64,000 nt of DNA. Source: Gonocerus acuteangulatus (Eukaryota > Arthropoda > Insecta > Hemiptera > Coreidae). The translations under genes and the position numbers were made by a program. Shown here in pieces: positions 21,039 to 31,746 of this stretch. The stretch lies in the NCBI GenBank assembly GCA_946811695.1, contig OX328123.1:148937378-149001377 (forward strand), written 5' to 3'. The notes under the pieces are model-generated. The model saw nothing but the letters and a program-made list of their open reading frames with translations. It did no database searches and was not told the DNA's origin. Position 1 is the stretch's first letter. Each line of letters opens with the position of its first letter.

Positions 21039-21460
21039 CTTGACGAGACGGACGTGGATCAGTCGATACAAAATAGCCACACTTTCAATTTTGACACAGT
21101 TAAAATATAAAGAAAAACTTCCCATCAAACGAAAAATAAAAGAAAATATACACATTAAAAACTGGAAAAAGACAGTTTAAAAAAAAAAAAATCTTTCGGA
21201 TAATCGACATTTACCCCAAAACTATCGATTTTAAACGCTGATGCGCAGTAGACATAATTGATCTTATCAGTCTAGACGTGGCCCTTCCTGCGGAAGGTTC
21301 TCGGTGGTGTAGGCTATAATTACATATCAATTTAAGAGCTCCTGAATAGGCGTCATATGAACACGAAACATGTAGAGCATAATAAAGGAGTTGTGTAGAA
21401 AGTGAGTGTTTTTGTTGGAATTTTACCTTCTGCCACATATAAATATATTAGAAAAATGGA
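21039..21460 (+). pseudogene. Penelope-like element, GIY-YIG 3' part and 3' region
   Basis: Directly after the target duplication the frame continues LDETDVDQSIQNSHTFNFDT VKI, stop. This resembles the A-x-H---NHTF-W--V-IL segment that ends the GIY-YIG region of Penelope-like elements. Downstream, CTCCTGAATAGGCGTCATAT, GAACACGAAACATGTAGAGC is the kind of CTGA...GAAAC segment found in Penelope-like terminal regions. Further stops make it non-functional. Confidence 0.6.
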
Positions 21461-21477
21461 GTCATCATCTTATAATA

Positions 21478-22890
21478 GAAATAAAATATTTCATTAACAG
21501 GCATGAAAAGTAGGGGATTCTCGTATATTTTCTAAAATATCTCGAAAACGGTTGGGAAATCGTGGTAAGTGGACAATTCATTAACAGGCATGAAAAGTAG
21601 GGGATTCTCGTATATTTTCTAAAATATCTCGAAAACGGTTGGGAAATCGTGGTAAGTGGACAATTCATTAACAGGCATGAAAAGTAGGGGATTCTCGTAT
21701 ATTTTCTAAAATATCTCGAAAACGGTTGGGAAATCGTGGTAAGTGGACAATTCATTAACAGGCATGAAAAGTAGGGGATTCTCGTATATTTTCTAAAATA
21801 TCTCGAAAACGGTTGGGAAATCGTGGTAAGTGGACAATTCATTAACAGGCATGAAAAGTAGGGGATTCTCGTATATTTTCTAAAATATCTCGAAAACGGT
21901 TGGGAAATCGTGGTAAGTGGACAATTCATTAACAGGCATGAAAAGTAGGGGATTCTCGTATATTTTCTAAAATATCTCGAAAACGGTTGGGAAATCGTGG
22001 TAAGTGGACAATTCATTAACAGGCATGAAAAGTAGGGGATTCTCGTATATTTTCTAAAATATCTCGAAAACGGTTGGGAAATCGTGGTAAGTGGACAATT
22101 CATTAACAGGCATGAAAAGTAGGGGATTCTCGTATATTTTCTAAAATATCTCGAAAACGGTTGGGAAATCGTGGTAAGTGGACAATTCATTAACAGGCAT
22201 GAAAAGTAGGGGATTCTCGTATATTTTCTAAAATATCTCGAAAACGGTTGGGAAATCGTGGTAAGTGGACAATTCATTAACAGGCATGAAAAGTAGGGGA
22301 TTCTCGTATATTTTCTAAAATATCTCGAAAACGGTTGGGAAATCGTGGTAAGTGGACAATTCATTAACAGGCATGAAAAGTAGGGGATTCTCGTATATTT
22401 TCTAAAATATCTCGAAAACGGTTGGGAAATCGTGGTAAGTGGACAATTTTACCAAATTCCCTACAAAAAAGGTTCGATGGTGCGATGTCAATCCGAGAAA
22501 TGAGTGCTTAAAACTTCAAAAGTGTTAGTTTTGTTCTTAGCAACGGGGTTTTGTCACTGTGTACCGAATGGTTCAATTGGTTATTGTTTTTTTTAATTGC
22601 ATTTAATAGTAAAATTAGTATTTTAATAAAATAAGGTATGAAATTAAGAAACGTATTGGTAATAGTGTTTCCTATGGCGAACGTTGAGAAGGTGAGGAGA
22701 GTCATTTCCGCTTAGAATACTACCAGTTTCATGTTGTGGCGCCTTAAATCTTCTTTCTCTTTGAGATGTCATTTTATATTTTTCACGAATGATCAAAACC
22801 TACCAATAACTACTTCTACTCCTTTGCTAATGACACTAGGGATATGAAAGGAACTGCGCTAAGATGACAAAGTTCCTGCAAGTCGGAATT
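21478..22890 (-). repeat. Family A repeat, inverted copy with internal expansion
   Basis: The minus strand carries the head GGAACTGCGCTAAGATGAC (22850-22866 region, here on the plus strand as the outer end), AACGTTCGCCATAGGAAAC, GACATCGCACCATCGAACC and the CCACGATTTCCCAACCG module, which is expanded 11-fold. The remaining right third, including (TA)n, is absent beyond AAATATTTTATTTC at 21478. Confidence 0.72.
21492..22448. repeat. 87-bp tandem array, 11 virtually identical units
   Basis: CATTAACAGGCATGAAAAGT recurs every 87 bp from 21492 to 22362, and no differences are visible between units. The same 87-bp stretch is single copy in other family A members (for example near 16010-16100), so it expanded in situ. 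87 is 3 x 29, so the minus strand has a 299-codon open frame of 29-residue repeats (MNCPLTTISQPFSRYFRKYT...). I read this as a periodicity artefact, not a gene. Confidence 0.95.
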
Positions 22891-23341
22891 TCGTTTTATT
22901 TATAACGGTCATTTTCATCAACCTTCTACAACAAACATGAATGGTTCATGGTCGATGGTCATTGAACAAGAAATAGTCCTGATTATTCTTATCAGTACTA
23001 AAGCCCTTATCTAGAGAGAATGGCTCCCAGATCTGAGAGCGGCATCCGGTCCTAAGAAGAAGTACAAGGTTTATCGCACCGATTTATCCCAGTACGGAAA
23101 CTACCGGCTCCAGGCCGTTAACTGATCGATCCAGGAACAGTAGCTGTCAAGGACAAAGGAACAGTAGCTCAGCTACTCATATCAGTTGATTACAACATAC
23201 ACACATGCATTAGTCAAGGGTACATGTCACTTCAAATTTCTCAAGATTTTAAATACTCGTTTTTAACAATAAAGAACAAGGATTCTAATGAAAAGGTATT
23301 TGAAATCCAAGGATAACAAAAAACCTATTGTAATTATATTC
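22891..23341. other. Unassigned sequence
   Basis: No gene or repeat family recognised. AGGAACAGTAGCT occurs twice (23132, 23158). A hAT-like MITE follows. Confidence 0.4.
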
Positions 23342-23349
23342 ATATAAAA

Positions 23350-24377
23350 CAGAGATGGGCATAATTTTATTTATAAATTAAAATACGAATTTATTCGTAC
23401 TTCATATATTTGTGAATACGAATATAAATAAATTCGTACTTCATATATTTGTGAATACGAATATAAATAAATTCGTATTCATAAGTGTGAATACAAATTT
23501 ATTTTTATTCACATATATTAAATTTAAAAATACAAATAAAATTTCATTCGCAAATTTTTCTGCGAATAAAAATAAATTCACAGAAAAAATTGTAAATAAT
23601 CACAAAAAAAAATGTGAATATTTACAAAAAAATAAGTGATTAGAAAAAAAAATCACGTTAAAATATACGAATAAACATTTATTCACATTATAATTTGTGA
23701 ATAAAAACTTATTCACAATAAAATTCGCAAATACCTTATGAATTTATTCGTATTAAGATGATATTACGAAAGTTATTGAAGATGATTTTTTTTTTATTTT
23801 TATTATTTTTTTTTTTTTTTTATGGAGGTACAGATGACAAACTGTGTCCCTGCAGCATGGCTGGTGGTCCCGTTGCGGACTCGGGGTAAACAAAAAATTT
23901 AGGCGCTAATAACCTAGACGTTAAACGCCTTAAAAAAAAAATAATAAAAAATAAAAAATCACCAATAACTTTCGTAATATGAATAAATTCATGATTTATT
24001 TGCGAATTTTACTGTGAATAAATTTTTATTCACAAATTATAATGTGAATAAATTTTTATTCGTATATTTTAATGTGATTTTTTTTTGTAATCACTTGATA
24101 TTTTGTAAATATTCACATTTTTTGTGATTATTTACAATTTTTTCTGTGAATTTATTTTTATTCACAGAAAAATTTGCGAATAAAATTTTATTTCTATTTT
24201 TATATTTAATATATGTGAATACAAATAAATTCGTATTCACACTTATGAATACGAATTTATTTATATTCGTATTCACAAATATATGAAGTACGAATTTATT
24301 TATATTCGTATTCACAAATATATGAAGTACGAATAAATTCGTATTTTTATTTATAAATAAAATTATGCCCATCTCTG
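23350..24377. mobile_element. Palindromic hAT-like MITE with 8-bp target duplication
   Basis: Termini CAGAGATGGGCATAATTTTA and its inverse at 24358-24377. Arms of about 430 bp pair almost throughout (CACAAATTATAATGTGAATA and similar). A perfect 8-bp duplication ATATAAAA lies at 23342-23349 and 24378-24385. CAGRGATGGGCA is a familiar hAT terminus and hAT transposases make 8-bp duplications. It has no transposase, and the loop is occupied by a SINE-like insertion. Asn/Lys/Phe-rich frames are composition artefacts. Confidence 0.9.
23785..23955 (+). mobile_element. SINE-like insertion in the MITE loop
   Basis: Body GGAGGTACAGATGACAAACT, GTGTCCCTGCAGCATGGCTG, then tail GGCGCTAATAACCTAGACGT, TAAACGCCTTAAAAAAAAAA. 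This tail is the closest SINE match to the I-clade LINE tail at 43506 (both end ACGCCTTAAAA). The head is not tRNA- or 5S-like, so it is another SINE type or a truncated copy. Confidence 0.6.
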
Positions 24378-25654
24378 ATATAAAACTCTAAATAAATAAG
24401 ACAGGAGCTTCCGGTGAATATATCGTCGATAAAAAAGCAAACTGACGAATGTGCAAATCACCAATTTTCAGAGTGAAAAAGCATTTATTCATAACTTTTT
24501 TTTGGACAGTCAAATATTCGGCAGATTTGACCTTTTGATAGTGGAATACTTTCCCTTTAATAGAGTGAAGTCAGATTGAAGAATTTGCCGTGCATAAGTC
24601 CAGCAGAAATTAGTAAAGATTGACAATGAAAGATGCATTTTTTCACATTCGTTAGTTTGCATTTGTACCGACGATATATACAGATAGTGTAAAAAGTATG
24701 GGAACACCCATTAATATTTTACTTTTGCGAAGAAAATAATGGTGCTTTAGGTAAATAGAAGGCATCAATGACACGGTGATAAGCTATATTTTAAATGTTC
24801 AACATAAAAAAAATTGTATTAGTGTTATTTATTAACATTTTTACAATAAAATGCAATATTCTATGCGTAAAAACAATGGAACACCTAATTTCTTTACTAT
24901 TGCAGCTGGACTTTGGAAGGGTTTAATCCCATATTTTTGGTGAACTTTCTGTGTTATCTTATGTGTTTGAATCAGATTGTTTTAGTTCAATTTTTTTTTA
25001 CATTGGCTAGAGAGGAAAATAAATCTCTGTTAAAATACCAAAACTTATTATTACGATTCATATTGAGCGCAAATGCTTGCGAGGAATTTGAAAAATTGTA
25101 AACCTCAGCCAAGTCTCCTTATCAAATACAGTTAGTGTAAAAAGAATTGGAACACCCATGAATATTCTACTTTTTTAACATTTGCCACTAAAATAAAGGT
25201 GCTTTAGGTAAATAGAAGGCATCAATAACATGTTGATAAGCTATATTTGAAATATTCCCTGAAAATTAACATAAAAATGCGGCATTTATGTTAGTTATTA
25301 ACGTTTTAACAATACAATGCAGTATTCTATGCGTAAAAAGTATTGGAACACCCGATTTCTTTACTATTACAGCTGGGCTTTGGAAGGGAATAACTCAATA
25401 TTATCGGTGAACTTTGTCCTTGTAGCGTGACTTGGTATCTTATGTGTTTGCATCACTTTTTTTTAGTTCAATTTTTTTTTACATTGGCCAGAGAGGAAGA
25501 CAAATCTGTGTTAAAATGCAAAAACTTATTATTACGATTCATAATGAGCGCAATTGTAAACCTTAGCTATTTCTCCTTATCAAATATTTAAAATCGGTAT
25601 AGTACAACAGACTCTTAGTCAGCAAAATGTCATATCAGGAGACTGAAGAGTCTC

Positions 25655-25850
25655 AATGTATGTGATGAATGATCAATTTTAAGAATAGCACAGGCAAAAC
25701 CACGGCTGATTGCGCTAAAACTTGCGACTGAAATCTCGAGGATTATCTGACGGGACATAAGTAGCAGTACAGTAAGAAATGATCTCAGGAAAAATCGATT
25801 ACTCGGGCAACCAGCCCCAAACCCTTCCTCATATTTGACTGTAGACACCA
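25655..25850 (+). pseudogene. Tc1-like transposase DNA-binding region, left arm
   Basis: The frame reads KPRLIALKLATEISRII, stop, RDISSSTVRNDLRKNRLLGQ. The GRPR-like basic start followed by STVR--L---RL-GR resembles the paired-type helix-turn-helix region of Tc1 transposases. It has an in-frame stop and no catalytic domain. A sister relic lies inverted at 26030-26245. Confidence 0.55.
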
Positions 25851-26029
25851 AGCCCCGAGATTTGAGCTCTTCATTCGCTCTCCTCCACTCGTTTTGTCAA
25901 CTTCTTTGGCTGAAAAGTCCTATTTTGCACTCGAGAACACTTTAAGTCCACTGCCAGTATTCAGTAGGATGGTTAACACTTTATTTTGCATACCAAAGTA
26001 TTTTCTATTTGTTAACTTTACTTACAAAA

Positions 26030-26245
26030 AAGTTCTTCGGTACTATTCGACCCCGTAATCAATTTTCCTTGAGAACTTTTCTTACTGTACTGCTAATCAT
26101 GTCCTGTCAGATGATCCTCGAGATTTCAGTCACACGTTTTGGTGCAATCAGCTGTGGTTTTCCCTTTGCTTTTCTTAAAATTGATGTTTCGTCACATACA
26201 TTGATATGAGACTCTTCAGTCTCCTGATGCGAAGTTTTGCTGCCT
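26030..26245 (-). pseudogene. Tc1-like transposase DNA-binding region, right arm
   Basis: The minus strand reads SILRKAKGKPQLIAPKRVTE, ISRII, stop, QDMISSTVRKVLKEN, stop, LRGRIVPKNFF. It is the mirrored counterpart of the left-arm relic, with one stop at the same codon and one extra. It confirms that both halves derive from the same 5' segment. Confidence 0.55.
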
Positions 26246-26895
26246 AAGAGTTCGTTGTAATATACCGATTTAATATATTTGATAAGGAAACATGGCTGAG
26301 GTTTACAATTTTTCAAATTCCTCGCAAGCATTTGCGCAAATTATGAAGCGTCATTATAATTTTTGCATTCCAACAGAGATTTGTCTTCCTTTCAGGCCAA
26401 TATAAAAAAACTGAACTAAGACAAAGTGATGCAAACACATAAGATACCAAGTCACCCTACAGGACAAAGTTCACCGATAATATTGAGTTATTCCCTTCCA
26501 AAGTCCAGCTGTAATAGTAAAGAAATCGGGTGTTCCAATACTTTTTACGCATAGAATACTGCATTGTATTGTTAAAATGTTAATAACTAACATAAATGCC
26601 GCATTTTTATGTTAATTTTCAGGGAATATTTCAAATATAGCTTATCAACATGTTATTGATGCCTTCTGTTTACCTAAAACACCATAATTTTAGTCACAAA
26701 TGTTAAAAAAGTAAAATATTATTGGGTGTTCCAATATTTTTTACACTAACTGTATATTAAATCGGTATATTACAACCAACTCTTAGGCAGCAAAACATCG
26801 CATCAGGAGTCCAAGGAGTCTCACTGTATGTCATGAAAGATCAATTTTAATAATAGCTCACTCAAAACCACGGCTGATTATGACATATTGTCTGA

Positions 26896-27775
26896 ATATT
26901 CACTCGCGAATTGTCTGAGTTAATCACTCGCGAATTGTCAAGAGCATTCGCTCGCGAATTATCAGAGTTCATCACGCGTGAATTGTCTAGAGCAGTCACT
27001 CGGGAATTGTCTGAGTTATTCACTCCCGAATCGTTTAGAGCATTCACTCGCGAATTGTCAAGAGCATTCACTCGCGAATTGTCTGAGTTAATCACGCGCG
27101 AATTGTCTAGAGCAGTCACTCGGGAATTGTCAAGATCATTCACTCGCGAATTGTTTAGAGCATTCACTCGCGAATTGTCGGAGTTAATTACGCGCGAATT
27201 GTCTAGAGCAGTCAGTCAGGAATTGCCTGAGTTAATCACTCGCGAATTGTTTAGAGCATTCACTCGCATATTGTCTGAGTTAATCACGCGCGAATTGTCT
27301 AGAGCAGTCAATCGGGAATTGGCTTAGTTAATTACTCGCGAATAGTTTTGAGCATTAACTCGCGAATTGTCAAGAGATTCGCTCGCAAATTGTCAAGAGA
27401 TTCACTCGCGAATTGTCAAGAGCATTCATTCGCGAATTGTCTGAATTAATCGCGCGCGAATTGTCTAGAGCAGTCACTCGGGAATTGGCTTAGTTAATCA
27501 CTCGCGAATAGTTTAGAGCATTCACTCACGAATTGTCAAGAGATTCACTCGCGAATTGTCAAGAGCATTCATTCGCGAATTGTCTGAATTAATCGCGCGC
27601 GAATTGTCTAGAGCAGTCACTCGGGAATTGGCTTAGTTAATCACTCGCGAATAGTTTAGAGCATTCACTCACGAATTGTCAAGAGATTCACTCGCGAATT
27701 GTCAAGAGCATTCATTCGCGAATTGTCTGAATTAATCGCGCGCGAATTGTCTAGAGCAGTCACTCGCGGTTTCTC
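26896..27775. repeat. 24-bp minisatellite with 143-bp higher-order units
   Basis: CTCGCGAATTGTC recurs at 24-bp steps with variants (GAGTTAATCA, AGAGCATTCA, AGAGCAGTCA). From 27424 the landmark ATTCATTCGCGAATTG repeats at 27424, 27567 and 27710, giving a 143-bp higher-order period. 24 is a multiple of three, so both strands show long artefactual frames (RELSRAFT.. and NSRVNALD..). The left edge replaces the tail of the outer Tc1-like element. Confidence 0.93.
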
Positions 27776-28121
27776 TGAGTTGGAGTAATTTCCGCTTAGG
27801 ATACTATCGTCTTCCTTCCTAAGATCACGGCTTGCATTGTTATTTTACTTTACGTTTTTACTTTAAGTGTTTACATTTTTACGGAATATTAAGAGAAAAC
27901 TCTAACTGTTTCTATGCTTTCTGAATGGTACTAGGTATAAAAACGGAAACGCGCTAAGAACGCAGTAAAAGCAAGTCGGACATTCTATTATCTAGAAGCT
28001 TGAATTGATGTAAATATTAAGATTTTCTGAAAAATGGTTTTATTAATACAAACTCTATAGGTAAAACACTTCCAATATGTGTAAAATACAACAATAAAAT
28101 AGTAGGTACTTACTGACTTGT

Positions 28122-28325
28122 TCAGGCGAGGAACAGAAATCTGTTGAAAGTCACAAGTGTTGTTTTATTCATCGGATTGAGTATTTGTGGTGTTGTACAA
28201 GGTTGTAAGATTGCATCGTATATTGTATCGTTGCATAAATTCGCAGTGCATTTAAAATAGCCTCCAACATGGTATCCAGAAGTATCTCGTGGCAAGCCTG
28301 TATTATTTTCGTATTGGATCAACAA
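28122..28325 (-). other. Unrecognised short open frame
   Basis: 68 codons, opening without ATG at a TTG: ...GLPRDTSGYHVGGYFKCTAN LCNDTIYDAILQ.... It is less repetitive than most frames here and has three cysteines. I recognise no family and see no good splice signals. It could be an exon relic or chance. Confidence 0.15.
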
Positions 28326-28429
28326 ACAGATCAGTCAGCAAATAATAAAAATTAAATATTCCTGAATTAATTTCGCAAGAACGACCTTATCCTAGTTTCA
28401 TTATGAGCTCGCTAAGATGACTAGGACAG

Positions 28430-28690
28430 TTAGTTTTATCGAGTTTTCTCGAAAACGGCTACAGATATCACGGTATCATCGGATTATCCCCGTTTAAATT
28501 AATACAAACTCTACCAGCAAATTAACTCAAAAATCAAGCGTTACATTATTTTATTTATTATTTTTTTTTTTTTGGTTGAATTACGCTAAAAACATTGTAC
28601 CGGTGGACGGATTCAGCTGGTAAACTCACTTGATTTGTCAAATGAGACAAAATTTTTTTTTAACAAATTTCATCAAAATCAGCCCTATAA
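28430..28690 (+). repeat. Degenerate family A fragment
   Basis: TTTTCTCGAAAACGGCTACA, a run of T, CGGTGGACGGATTCAGCTGG and ATTTCATCAAAATCAG follow the family A order from the TTCTCAAAAACGG module up to just before the (TA)n. Confidence 0.55.
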
Positions 28691-28819
28691 AATAAACTTG
28701 AAAAAAATGATGATTTTTTTTTTTATGCTAATAAATTCACAAATAGCTGGAACATTTACAACCGGAGTTAATTACTATAATATCCTAACTAACTTATGTA
28801 GGAAGCTCACCAATAAGTA

Positions 28820-29035
28820 AAATCTATGCGGGAATGCTGTCCCATAACAGGCCACAATGGACCAGAGTGGACGATACTGTTCAGTAATCGGATTCTTGGC
28901 CGGATGAAAAACTAGGAAGATAGTGTGGTCAGTACTATGTTCCGGAGTCCCAACTTTCCCTTTTGAGGTACCCATTTATAAATTACTAAAAGCCTAGGTG
29001 GGCCTAGGGACGGATGTACCAACTTACATAAAAGC
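28820..29035 (-). mobile_element. SINE-2 relic (headless)
   Basis: Shares ATAGTGTGGTCAGTACTAT, AGGTACCCATTTATAAATTA and GGGCCTAGGGACGG with the complete SINE at 60172-60485. The tRNA-like head expected beyond 29020 is absent. Confidence 0.6.
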
Positions 29036-29343
29036 CTTCAAACCTAAAAATTATCTGAAGCCCATATAGCTCTATAATTAATAATTTTTTAAAGAAAAAA
29101 TCTTCGTTATTTCATTGCCTTACATTTCATATGCTACCTCTGAAATACAATGGAAGGTAATTAAACTGGTTATTCATTATTATAACTATAATTACAAATT
29201 TTGGTATTTCTATATCATATTTATTATTTTCATTTAATTTGCTGCATTTTGTATTTATATTCTTTAAAATCTTTTTCGACACATTTGTGGTATAATTGAA
29301 GTGGTCGGGGCAAAATAGTGCCAAGCAACATTTTTATCAAAAC

Positions 29344-29511
29344 GTAACTGTAGCTGCTTTATGTTGGATATTATGAGGGACTGACTATCAGTTGAAATGG
29401 TTAGGGGCTACAAGAGTAAGTAGCATACAGAGCTTGTAGTCACATTTTATTAGCATTTGCATTATAGACTGATAGTCCCACATAATATCCAGCATATAGC
29501 TGCTAAAGTTA
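29344..29511. mobile_element. Short hairpin MITE (168 bp)
   Basis: GTAACTGTAGCTGC and GGATATTATGAGGGACTG at the left match, inverted, CCCACATAATATCC and GCTGCTAAAGTTAC at the right. Arms are about 45 bp with a loop of about 70 bp. No coding sequence. Superfamily unclear. Confidence 0.65.
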
Positions 29512-29804
29512 CCCCTCCAATTATAAAATTATTTTAATACATACATTATGAAATACCTAGTTTAAAAACGTATTTATTAATTGATTTATTGAATATATTA
29601 TAGGCCACTTAAGAGTACTTTGTATTTTGAGTTCAACGGGCCCTTTTTTCTCATATGCAGAAAAAATCGGAATTACAGCGTTGGAATGCTAGTTCCTTCA
29701 TTCAAGTGAATTTTCGAAAACGAACACTTTTCACACACTTTTTTCATGAAGAATCAACTTCTTTCTATTAGAACCGGACTATATATAAGTGGGCACCCTT
29801 AAAT

Positions 29805-29923
29805 AATGCCAACAGAACGTGGTTTTCTTTTGCGGTCACCCATCCTAGTACTATCCCCGGTAAAGCTTAACTTGAGTTATCTTCGGAAGACGGAATATTC
29901 AACTCCGTGGTTCTTGGCTATTT
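29805..29923 (-). mobile_element. Degenerate 5S rRNA-derived SINE head
   Basis: The minus strand shows GCCAAGAACCACGGAGTTGA, then AAGTTAAGC, GGGATAGTACTAGGATGGGT and GACCGC, spread as in 5S rRNA with many changes. This is the third 5S-derived sequence in the window. No tail or target duplication could be defined. Confidence 0.7.
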
Positions 29924-30009
29924 ACTATTTAAGAGCAAGACTATTCTGTATGATTGATGAGAGAACTGACTGGAAGGTCAAGAGTACAATGACTTATATT
30001 AGTCCTTTC

Positions 30010-30213
30010 GGGGTCTCCCGTGGTCTAGTGGCTAGCGCGCTAGATTCATAAGCGGGAGATGGTGGGTTCGATCCCCACCGGCGACAGGAATTTTCTCATC
30101 TCAGGACTCGCTGAGAAAATTCCTGGCTGCACTCTGGACGTCGGCGCTAATGGCCACGATTTGTCGATGCGCCGTAAAAAAAATATAAAAAAATAAATAA
30201 AAAAAAAAAAATA
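30010..30213 (+). mobile_element. tRNA-derived SINE, full length
   Basis: GGGTCTCCCGTGGTCTAGTG head (A box TGGTCTAGTGG), B box GGTTCGATCCC, body with TTCCTGGCTGCACTCTGGA, tail GGCGCTAATGGCC ... GATGCGCCGTAAAA and an A-rich end. A perfect 14-bp target duplication ATATTAGTCCTTTC lies at 29996-30009 and 30214-30227. Confidence 0.93.
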
Positions 30214-30609
30214 ATATTAGTCCTTTCCTGCAACATAAAACAAACAGATAATTCCCTTTGTCTATCTACCCCTGACCTAGGAGAATGTAATCCACCTAGA
30301 CGCTCTAGTGCAATGCGGGATTAGTATAAACACAGCCCCTGATAGCAGTTAATCAAATTTTAAGCACCGAAGTTGTCTGTTTGACGTTTGTAAGCCTGTA
30401 TTCAACACACGCTGATGACTCAACATTATAACTTCAATATTATAACGCATCCAGGAAGTTCTGATAAATTTTGTTTAGCATAAATAATTTAATTATTTTG
30501 TTCTAATTCCACTCCTCAAGTAGAAATATTGGCCACTTTCTTTTAAATATGCTCTCTTAAAAGGCTGCGGAAAAAAACAATTCGGGTGGTTTTTTAGAAA
30601 ATAAAAACC

Positions 30610-31180
30610 TCTTATAGTCGGACAGCTGGTAACGCACTTTTCATGAAGTGTTTTATGCACCTTGAAATTTTGTTATAATGTACCTCTTGGGTAAATATGT
30701 TTCTTGGACATACCTTGGAAGACCAGGTACTGCGCATAGGGGAAAGGTGGAAAAAATTATTGTCCAAAAATAGTGTTTTATTCAGAAGCCAACTATCATT
30801 AATGTAAGCTATATGCAAATTAAGGCAGTTTTACAATGAATAATAAATAAGGCAGGCACTTTTAAGAGGGTTCAATATTAAATGAAGTACTTTATTCACG
30901 CTGTCTTCAATAAACAGCGTCTTCAATAAACATATTTGAAAATAATTACAAAAGGGCAGACACTTCTGTGGTGTTTAATTATCAGGAAACATAAAAATAA
31001 TTGTTTCCTATGATAGAGTGCAATAAACTGCGTGTAACGGTAAGAGCGAATGAAAGCACTGCGCAGTTGTGGTTGTTCTCTGCGCTCTCATTGGTTCTTA
31101 CTCACATGATCTTGTACAGTTGTCCCGGTTTAAATGGCAGCGTGAATAAAACTCACATTTAATATTAGAATAAAAACAAT

Positions 31181-31219
<39 letters not shown>

Positions 31220-31490
31220 TGTTGTACCTCTTAAAAGTGCCTGGCTTATTTATTATTCATTGTAAAATTGTCTTAATTTTAGATTAAAGATAGTTGGCTT
31301 CTGAATAAAAATCTATTTTTGGGAAATATTTTTTTGCACCTTTCCCCAACGCCTGGACGTGGTGTTCCACGGTAAGTCTAGCCAACACATACTTACCTTC
31401 TTATCTACCCAAGTGGTACATTATAGCAAAATTTCATGGTGCATAAAACACTTCATGAAACGTGCGGTTACTGGCTCTCGGACTATTATC
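30610..31490. mobile_element. Foldback element (~0.88 kb) with ~270-bp inverted arms
   Basis: The left arm (about 30614-30885) and right arm (about 31225-31485) are inverted copies: TTTCATGAAGTGTTTTATGC with GCATAAAACACTTCATGAAA, CAGAAGCCAACTATC with GATAGTTGGCTTCTG, and ATGAATAATAAATAAG with its inverse. The ends read ATAGTCGGACAGCTGG / GGCTCTCGGACTAT. The interior has a direct CTTCAATAAACA pair and a T-run (31182-31216). No transposase. Confidence 0.78.
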
Positions 31491-31746
31491 ACCGTATGAA
31501 TGTGTATTTCGGCCTCGGCACTAGACGATGTTGCCGTCAGTACTTGCGGTCTTCTTAGATCTAGAGAAGGCATATGATTTAAAATGGAGTGTCAATGGTA
31601 ATTTCGTTCTTAAAGGACTGCAACTCAGACCGAAACACAGGGAGAGGATAGGCTCCGTTTTATCATGCGTATTCCCTCAGGAGAACACGTACTTGCCACA
31701 AATGTAGCCAACGTTTTTATATTGTGGTTTAGATGTCGAATGACTT

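Larger units (their letters stand above)
25129..26752. mobile_element. Inner Tc1-like element, mirror-image of two 5' halves
   Basis: Ends CAGTTAGTGTAAAAAG / TTTTTTACACTAACTG with TA at each side (25127-25128, 26753-26754). Each arm (about 720 bp) has an outer and an inner copy of GTAAAAAGTATTGGAACACC about 200 bp apart, the IR/DR layout known from Tc1-like elements such as Sleeping Beauty. Both arms continue into the start of a transposase frame, and no DDE core is present. It sits inside the outer copy. Confidence 0.85.
24681..26880 (+). mobile_element. Outer Tc1-like element, split by an inner copy
   Basis: Starts after TA with CAGATAGTGTAAAAAGTATG and continues to 25128. It resumes at 26753 as TATTAAATCGGTATATTACA, in line with the uninterrupted order seen inside the inner copy (...CTTATCAAATATTTAAAATCGG at 25575). 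The continuation stops at about 26880, where a 24-bp minisatellite begins, so the right half of this element is lost. Confidence 0.8.

Noticed and set aside
21465..22364. 299-codon open frame of perfect 29-residue repeats
   Set aside because: It follows an 87-bp tandem array in a non-coding repeat family; the unit is single copy and not open in other members, so the frame is a consequence of a period divisible by three.
26911..27327. 138-codon RELSRAFT-type repeat protein
   Set aside because: Period of 24 bp leaves both strands open at once; best explained as a minisatellite.
28122..28325. Cysteine-containing exon (Ly6-like CxANLCN)
   Set aside because: Too few cysteines, no clear splice sites and no hydrophobic anchor; kept only as an unrecognised frame.
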